Shown here: positions 8,201 through 9,843 of the stretch, piece after piece
How positions within the stretch are numbered: the stretch's first letter is position 1
Layout of the letters: the number at the start of each line of letters is the position of its first letter
Assembly: GCA_002690755.1 (NCBI GenBank)
Contig: NZFT01000114.1
Span: 2,776 to 12,618 of the forward strand
DNA from: Phycisphaerae bacterium
GTDB lineage: Bacteria; Planctomycetota; Phycisphaerae; Phycisphaerales; SM1A02
Direction: 5' to 3'
DNA: 9,843 nt
Program-made: the position numbers and the translations under genes
The notes under the pieces: generated by a model
Databases searched by the model: none
What the model saw: only the letters and a program-made list of their open reading frames with translations
Told to the model about the DNA's origin: nothing

Positions 8201-8367
8201 ACGGCGACGGCATGGTGAACGGCAAGGACTTCGGCATCATGCTGACCTTCTGGGGACCGGTGCCGCCGCTGACGCCCGCCGATCTCAACGAGGACGAAGA
8301 GGTCAACGCCGCGGACCTCGGCCTGCTTCTGGCCTCCTTCAACACGGAGTGCGAGGACGCGCCCTGA
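5293..8367 (+). CDS. Secreted metzincin-type zinc metalloprotease with FG-GAP-like repeats and dockerin-like C-terminus
   Basis: A complete 1024-residue exported protein. The start ATG at 5293 has GGAG at 5277-5280, a long 12-base spacing; ATG at 5314 is an alternative. A signal peptide is seen (hydrophobic 9-26, AxA-type site near 25). Residues about 50-190 look like a propeptide ending in 'LPGCGGAI' (Cys187). The Cys-rich catalytic domain (about 230-510) has HEFGHNIGLLH at 384-394, with His384, His388 and His394 as zinc ligands and Glu385 as catalytic base, and the Met-turn 'VMAYS' at Met450. This is the metzincin pattern, closest to bacterial reprolysin-like (M12B-type) enzymes. Seven FG-GAP/integrin-alpha-like repeats have their 'F/S/I-G' anchors near 526, 597, 668, 728, 786, 838 and 894. 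Then come 'DCNENLVDDS' and 'DLNGDGVPDEC' (931-960) and two dockerin-like loops at 968-979 and 997-1008; in the second a Glu replaces the usual Gly. Acidic runs lie at 221-225 and 562-578. Inferred: extracellular protein degradation with calcium-stabilised parts. Substrate unknown. Confidence 0.93.
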   Translation: MRTPQTRMTLALALALGTGTLAALAVGPAIKDRPTMNPGAAKSAAPRPEARADVDVDLERRLVFERSVVTRRDHPVLAVARDGRIRFDVAEVLALETGDRVDLAVRRGMAPHAFVVKRSRRTTGDGRWWQLESVDEELVVATLAHRDGMVAGWMQVPGEHGGMEWTLVPIGRGLVAPEAKAADLPGCGGAIVPDVGPVGPVHPEHPLGPMSPFSGDGVAGDDDDDGVAECAGCAATVADIAFFYTSLCLKMEEERIEAEGGDPEDAPAAIAAVCELESANCSITMANSDVPFGTRPVYVGLVEWDEKSDSLLGPFTNPSDGIIDEVHEIRDAVGADACSLVSHTDGEDPAVGYCGLAYVVNGNNADFAFNSLVRGCMGYSLFAHEFGHNIGLLHAVGDSATGDGPPCDPWEPTWVGCCKPGESDETDDGRRYQHGWRNVGSTTFCFKTVMAYSPGNGILHYSNPEVPYDGVATGSPEDSTDGRAADNAGWATLTMPGTAAYRCAVPEQTGVDGRLIAGGLQAYDFFGISIATNGTRMMAGASRHDARGLNAGAAYVFEDFFDDGDDDDDGDGDENSEEGWLQSAKVVPTYLREGDRFGEAIAADDDFLVIGSPRAGRWVTEVDEDTGEEFDVLEATAAGEVSVWFWSGDYYCLLQRIQPEDLFDNDWFGHSVAISDGLLVIGAPRRDVDPDDNDETGAAYVYRFDGVQFEPLPGENGLLPGDDEGDLSGWSVAAGTEGDDLPTRYVMVGAPEADSGRGKVVPYVYLNGVDAVRRSDIDLGAQDANFGWSIAMEGRDAVVGAPEADDATGAAVAYRVIENDFDVVESLSFSGSMPGDRFGAAVAVSTNYIAVGVPDSGGGLFDLVGAIGIYERSGNGWDQAQVVRPAGLEPGDRIGESVAIVGSIVFAGAPLADDAGPLSGVVYAVQIEFFDCNENLVDDSIDIYLGTSEDLNGDGVPDECETGDCAADLNGDGMVNGKDFGIMLTFWGPVPPLTPADLNEDEEVNAADLGLLLASFNTECEDAP

Positions 8368-8421
8368 TCATCCGGGTCCCTGACCCGTTCCGGCCGCGTG
8401 TGAATCGCGGTTCCTGATCTC

Positions 8422-8460
8422 GACGCCCGGCAGCGGCCTTCGTGGCCCCTGCCGGGCGTC
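8422..8460 (+). terminator. 12-bp perfect hairpin after the metalloprotease gene
   Basis: GACGCCCGGCAG (8422-8433) and CTGCCGGGCGTC (8449-8460) are perfect reverse complements. Inside the loop GGCC (8435-8438) can pair with GGCC (8444-8447) around TTCGT, extending the structure. The hairpin lies 54 bases after the stop codon. The tail TCTCTGCG is only weakly T-rich, so it may act as a T-poor terminator, an RNA-stability element, or with Rho. It could work in either orientation. Confidence 0.65.
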
Positions 8461-8507
8461 TCTGCGTCGGTCTCATCGGGTGATGGGGGCCGGTGGTCGC
8501 GAGTTGC

Positions 8508-8513
8508 TAGGAT
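8508..8513 (+). promoter_or_regulatory. Possible -10 element (TAGGAT) of the methyltransferase gene
   Basis: TAGGAT lies 50 bases before the GTG start, preceded by GC as GCTAGGATTCGA. The same CTAGGAT core occurs at 5145-5151 before the metalloprotease gene. The position after the hairpin and before the ribosome binding site suits a promoter, but no -35 hexamer is obvious upstream. Confidence 0.3.
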
Positions 8514-8553
8514 TCGACCGGCCGCGACACCACCACTCGAGCGCACGAGCATC

Positions 8554-8558
8554 GGAGG
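8554..8558 (+). promoter_or_regulatory. Ribosome binding site that decides the methyltransferase start
   Basis: GGAGG lies 5 bases before the GTG at 8564, a strong Shine-Dalgarno sequence at standard spacing. The in-frame ATG at 8480 has no comparable site, lies upstream of the possible promoter, and would add 28 residues with no family similarity. The GTG is therefore preferred. Confidence 0.85.
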
Positions 8559-8563
8559 TCGAC

Positions 8564-9298
8564 GTGTTCACGAAATCACAGGACTGGTACGACCTGATCT
8601 ACGACGCGCAGGGCAAGGACTACGCGGTCGAAGCGGCGACGCTCCGTCAGCTGGTCCGATCCTCGGGGGTGCTCGACCGACCGGGATGCGGTCGCCCTCC
8701 GAAGCTGCTGGACGTCGCCTGCGGGACGGGGCGGCATCTGGCCCTGCTCGATGATTTCGAGCGGGTCGGGGTGGATCTCGATCCGGGGATGCTGGTTCGC
8801 GCTGCGGAGCGCTGCCCCGGCGTGACGCTGGCGGAAGGCGACATGCGGACGCTCGATTCCGCGGGGCTCGGCGGACCGTTCGATGTGGTGACCTGTCTCT
8901 TCTCCGCGATCGCGTACATGGTGGATCAGCGTGCCCTGCGCGAGGCGATGACGTCGATGGCACGGTGTCTCGCACCGGGCGGGATGCTCGTGGTCGAGCC
9001 GTTTCTCGAGCCCGGGGTGGTGGAACTCGGAAGGCCCTGGGCGACCTTCGTGGATCGCCCCGACATCAAGATCGCGCGGATGGACGTGCCGCGGGTCGAA
9101 GGGCGTTGTCTGCTGCTGGAGTTCGAGTATCTCATCGCGGATGCGGCGGGGGTCCGGCACGTTCCGGAGTCCCATCGCATTGGGTTGTTCACGATCGAGG
9201 AGATCGGGGCCGCGATCCGGGCGGCGGGTCTCGCGTGGGATTTCGAGCCGCGGGGACTGACCGGCCGGGGTCTGCATCTGGGGCGGCGAGGCGGTTGA
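8564..9298 (+). CDS. Class I SAM-dependent methyltransferase, DesVI/TylM1-like
   Basis: From the GTG at 8564 the product is 244 residues, the usual size for this family. It opens with 'SQDWYDLIYDAQGKDYAVEA', matching the conserved N-terminal 'YD.IY...GKDY..EA' of the aminosugar N-methyltransferase-like group (DesVI, TylM1). The SAM-binding motif I is 'LLDVACGTGRHL' (48-59), the acidic ribose-binding position lies in 'GVDLDPGML' (69-77), motif II-like 'EGDMRTLD' is at 91-98, 'CLFSAIAY' is at 111-118 and 'LAPGGMLVVEP' is at 136-146. A cytosolic enzyme that transfers a methyl group from SAM is certain in outline. The acceptor is unknown: proven members dimethylate dTDP-aminosugars, but there are no sugar-nucleotide genes next to it here, and many homologues outside antibiotic clusters have no known substrate. 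It appears to be transcribed alone. Confidence 0.9.
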   Translation: MFTKSQDWYDLIYDAQGKDYAVEAATLRQLVRSSGVLDRPGCGRPPKLLDVACGTGRHLALLDDFERVGVDLDPGMLVRAAERCPGVTLAEGDMRTLDSAGLGGPFDVVTCLFSAIAYMVDQRALREAMTSMARCLAPGGMLVVEPFLEPGVVELGRPWATFVDRPDIKIARMDVPRVEGRCLLLEFEYLIADAAGVRHVPESHRIGLFTIEEIGAAIRAAGLAWDFEPRGLTGRGLHLGRRGG

Positions 9299-9319
9299 TC
9301 GTCATTCGCCCGGGGATGT

Positions 9320-9337
9320 CTTGAAGCCTGTTTGAAG
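9320..9337 (+). repeat. Phased TTGAA direct repeat, pair 1
   Basis: CTTGAAG (9320-9326) and TTTGAAG (9331-9337) are separated by 4 bases, giving an 11-base period, one helical turn. The pair lies 21 bases after the methyltransferase stop codon. Direct 7-mers on an 11-base period are the layout bound by OmpR/PhoB-type response regulators, but the regulator here is unknown and the match is structural only. Confidence 0.4.
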
Positions 9338-9444
9338 TTCGGAGGCCGCGTCACTGTCGGACGTTCCCGAGGCCGGTGGGGCGGTGATACCGGACGATGC
9401 ACTTCAACCCGAAGACGGCCACGGAATCGCGTCGACGTCCGTCG

Positions 9445-9469
9445 CGGCCACGAGCGGTGTTCGTGGCCG
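9445..9469. other. 9-bp perfect stem-loop
   Basis: CGGCCACGA (9445-9453) and TCGTGGCCG (9461-9469) are perfect reverse complements around the 7-base loop GCGGTGT. It lies between the two TTGAA repeat pairs, about 150 bases after the methyltransferase stop codon. No T-run follows on either side, so a classical terminator is unlikely; it could be an operator palindrome or an RNA structure. Confidence 0.5.
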
Positions 9470-9481
9470 GTACCGACTCGC

Positions 9482-9499
9482 GTTGAACGAACGTTGAAT
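9482..9499 (+). repeat. Phased TTGAA direct repeat, pair 2
   Basis: GTTGAAC (9482-9488) and GTTGAAT (9493-9499) are again separated by exactly 4 bases (GAAC), the same 11-base period as the pair at 9320-9337. The pair ends about 60 bases before the candidate -35 box of the last gene, a usual distance for an activator or repressor site. Function is inferred from the arrangement only. Confidence 0.45.
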
Positions 9500-9561
9500 G
9501 ATCCGAGGGGCTGGGGGGCCGTGATGACGCGGACACGATTTCAACCGAATCACCTTTTCTG

Positions 9562-9589
9562 TTGTCCCCGATGTCCGTGGATCGACAAT
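9562..9589 (+). promoter_or_regulatory. Candidate sigma-70-type promoter of the arylsulfotransferase-like gene
   Basis: TTGTCC (9562-9567) and GACAAT (9584-9589) each match the -35 and -10 consensus at four of six positions, with a 16-base spacer. They lie in the locally A/T-richer part of the gap, about 60 bases before the start codon. Planctomycete promoters are not well characterised, so this is only a plausible candidate. Confidence 0.35.
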
Positions 9590-9650
9590 GAAACTTCGGT
9601 GAGTCGTTCCTCGCCCTGGGCTCCGCATCCGATCGTGAATTGGAGAAATG

Positions 9651-9843
9651 ATGATTTCGATCGACGTCCGTACCGCTTCCTTCGCCGCGTTCATGGCATT
9701 CACCCCGGTCGGACTGGCCGTGGCCGGCGACGGCCCGACCGTCGGCCTGATCGAATCAAGCCCCGACGCCGCCCCGGGATACACGCTCTTCACGCCACTG
9801 AATTCGATGCCGACGTATCTCGTCGACATCAACGGCGAACTCG
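9651..9843 (+). CDS. Probable arylsulfotransferase-like exported protein, 3'-truncated by window
   Basis: An open frame of 64 codons runs off the window end. Two ATG codons stand in tandem at 9648 and 9651. GGAG at 9642-9645 is 2 bases from the first and 5 from the second, so the second is preferred. A signal peptide is seen: a mostly hydrophobic stretch (about 9-25) ending in 'AVA' before Gly-Asp. The mature N-terminus, 'TVGLIESSPDAAPGYTLFTP' then 'LNSMPTYLVDINGEL', resembles the opening of arylsulfotransferase (ASST)-like proteins, which typically read 'GYTLF.P....TTYLID..G..VH.W'. Known ASST enzymes are periplasmic beta-propellers moving sulfate between phenolic compounds. The catalytic His lies beyond the window, so activity cannot be judged; many planctomycetal members are uncharacterised and may be only structural relatives. 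Confidence 0.7.
   Translation, partial: MISIDVRTASFAAFMAFTPVGLAVAGDGPTVGLIESSPDAAPGYTLFTPLNSMPTYLVDINGEL

Larger units (their letters stand above)
9299..9650. other. Non-coding gap before the arylsulfotransferase-like gene
   Basis: About 350 bases without a credible gene. It holds four TTGAA boxes on the + strand in two 11-nt phased pairs, two further boxes on the - strand (GTTGAAG complement at 9402-9408, GTTGAAA complement at 9539-9545), a 9-bp stem-loop, and a candidate promoter. Base composition falls visibly toward A/T after about 9530, as expected for a promoter region in a GC-rich genome. No T-rich intrinsic terminator is seen after the methyltransferase stop codon. Confidence 0.6.

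Noticed and set aside
8480..8563. N-terminal extension of the methyltransferase from ATG 8480
   Set aside because: It lacks a Shine-Dalgarno sequence and has no family similarity, whereas GTG 8564 has GGAGG at 5 bases.
8576..9277. 233-codon - strand frame opposite the methyltransferase gene
   Set aside because: It is a shadow of a gene with clear SAM-binding motifs; the product is rich in R/P/H/E without a domain.
9398..9487. Possible 29-residue small ORF starting ATG at 9398 (MHFNPKTATE...)
   Set aside because: There is no ribosome binding site, it is Arg-rich, and it runs through the 9-bp palindrome; best read as chance.
9404..9832. 142-codon - strand frame across the last intergenic region
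   Set aside because: It covers the candidate promoter and the signal-peptide coding start of the + strand gene, and no domain or start signal was recognised.
1..9843. Search for mobile elements, CRISPR arrays, tRNA or rRNA genes, toxin-antitoxin or defence genes
   Set aside because: No transposase or integrase motif, no regularly spaced repeat array, no cloverleaf-like segment and no defence-type domain was seen. The window looks like ordinary chromosomal DNA with exported-protein genes.

Overview
The window is GC-rich (mostly G/C third codon positions), and every supported gene lies on the + strand. It looks like chromosomal DNA of a planctomycete, probably of the class Phycisphaerae. The main evidence is the C-terminus of the 1024-residue protein: a 'DCN...DDS.DI..GTS.DLNGDGVPDEC' module followed by two dockerin-like calcium loops, a combination typical of exported proteins in that group. 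The assignment is inferred from protein style; no rRNA or other marker gene is present.

Layout. (1) Positions 1-4764 hold the 3' part (1587 codons, 5' end outside the window) of a giant protein. It resembles the GspK-like / pilin-cassette proteins of planctomycetes and verrucomicrobia and carries several EF-hand-like loops. (2) Positions 4765-5292 are a 528-base intergenic region. It starts with a hairpin and a convincing intrinsic terminator, continues with GC-rich overlapping inverted repeats, and ends as the probable leader of the next gene. (3) Positions 5293-8367 encode a complete secreted metzincin-type zinc metalloprotease with a signal peptide, propeptide-like region, HExxHxxGxxH site, seven FG-GAP-like repeats, and a planctomycetal/dockerin-like C-terminus. 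(4) Positions 8368-8563 contain a perfect 12-bp hairpin and the start signals of the next gene. (5) Positions 8564-9298 encode a class I SAM-dependent methyltransferase of the DesVI/TylM1-like type. (6) Positions 9299-9650 are intergenic, with phased TTGAA direct repeats, a 9-bp stem-loop and a plausible promoter. (7) From 9651 to the window end runs the signal peptide and N-terminus of a probable arylsulfotransferase-like exported protein, cut by the window edge.

The genes look like separate transcription units: each is preceded by 196 to 528 bases of non-coding DNA and two gaps contain hairpins of terminator type. Three of the four products seem to act outside the cytoplasm; the methyltransferase is cytosolic. 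I see no shared pathway, mobile element, CRISPR array, tRNA or rRNA, and no defence system. The points most worth a second look are the architecture of the giant GspK-like protein, the domain combination and possible cysteine switch of the metalloprotease, and the 11-nt phased TTGAA repeats before the last gene.
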